Positions 5,781-5,922 of a DNA stretch of 5,922 nucleotides are shown here, piece by piece. Source of the DNA: Acidobacteriota bacterium (lineage in GTDB: Bacteria; Acidobacteriota; Terriglobia; UBA7540). Location of the stretch: positions 1 through 5,922 of the forward strand of contig JAKASC010000156.1 in the NCBI GenBank assembly GCA_021828245.1, read 5' to 3'. The notes beneath the pieces are model-generated. The model ran no database searches. It saw only the letters and a list, made by a program, of their open reading frames with translations, and was not told where the DNA came from. Position numbers and translations under genes: made by a program. Within the stretch, counting starts at the first letter, position 1. Each line of letters opens with the position of its first letter.

Positions 5781-5922
5781 TTACGCCCAGTAATTTCGGT
5801 CGAGCGAACGGTACTGAATGGCTTCCGAAATGTGCTCGGCAGATATTTCTTCCACCCCCGCCAGGTCGGCGATGGTTCGCGAAACCTTGAGAATGCGGTC
5901 GTGAGCGCGCGCCGAAAGCCCC
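5781..5922 (-). CDS. C-terminal end of a ComM/YifB-type Mg-chelatase-like AAA+ ATPase (5' end outside window)
   Basis: Only the last 46 codons and the TAA are inside the window; the gene enters from the right edge. The translated tail contains GLSARAHDRILKVSRTIADL, then an AG.E.IS.EHI.EAIQYRSLDR stretch. This is characteristic of the C-terminal Mg_chelatase_C domain of the YifB/ComM family, including the arginine-containing LSARAxxRIL sensor-like segment and the final AIQYRSLDR. In naturally transformable bacteria ComM is a hexameric helicase that promotes branch migration during recombination of incoming DNA; many non-transformable bacteria also carry it. The domain looks intact to its normal end. 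The catalytic Walker motifs are not in view, so integrity of the whole gene cannot be judged. It lies upstream of yggX on the same strand with a 138-base gap. Confidence 0.9.
   Translation of the reverse strand, partial: GLSARAHDRILKVSRTIADLAGVEEISAEHISEAIQYRSLDRNYWA

Overview
This is a bacterial chromosomal window, moderately GC-rich, with Shine-Dalgarno motifs and sigma-70-like promoters. The gene set (an exported S46 dipeptidyl-peptidase, a radical SAM/ATP-grasp pair, a YggX-type iron-trafficking protein and the end of a ComM/YifB-type AAA+ ATPase) fits a free-living Gram-negative bacterium, because S46 peptidases are typically periplasmic. An Acidobacteria- or Planctomycetes-like source is my guess from the flavour of the proteins; nothing in the window proves a taxon. 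I saw no mobile element, tRNA, rRNA or CRISPR array.

Layout. Bases 1-158 carry no gene I can support. They hold a long imperfect inverted repeat that can fold as a three-way junction, and a weak terminator-like hairpin just past the S46 gene. The minus strand from 2276 to 159 encodes a 705-aa S46 serine peptidase with signal peptide, complete His/Asp/Ser triad, strong RBS and a TTGACA-17-TAGGCT promoter. A divergent intergenic region (2277-2477) separates it from a plus-strand two-gene operon: a radical SAM protein (2478-3911) and an ATP-grasp ligase-like protein (3916-5244). A convergent 116-base gap follows. On the minus strand come yggX (5642-5361), with a perfect TATAAT box upstream, and the last 46 codons of a ComM/YifB-type gene (5922-5781).

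Main result. The radical SAM frame appears to end at a TGA (3852-3854) after Trp-Tyr-Cys, but in-frame translation through it reads Cys-Sec-Ala-Glu-Pro and continues to TAA at 3909-3911. This matches the CUAEP/CCAEP-tail radical SAM (seleno)protein family. A perfect 7-bp hairpin with an AGTT loop lies where a bacterial SECIS element should be, with its loop G 21 bases after the UGA. Read-through also shrinks the gap to the ATP-grasp gene from 61 to 4 bases. I therefore annotate a 477-aa selenoprotein with Sec459. An automatic annotation would probably stop at 458 aa and lose the functional tail.

How the genes may work together. The radical SAM selenoprotein and the ATP-grasp protein are probably co-translated and may form a small biosynthetic module: radical modification by one, ATP-dependent ligation by the other. 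The substrate is unknown. The S46 peptidase, YggX and ComM-like genes look like independent transcription units.
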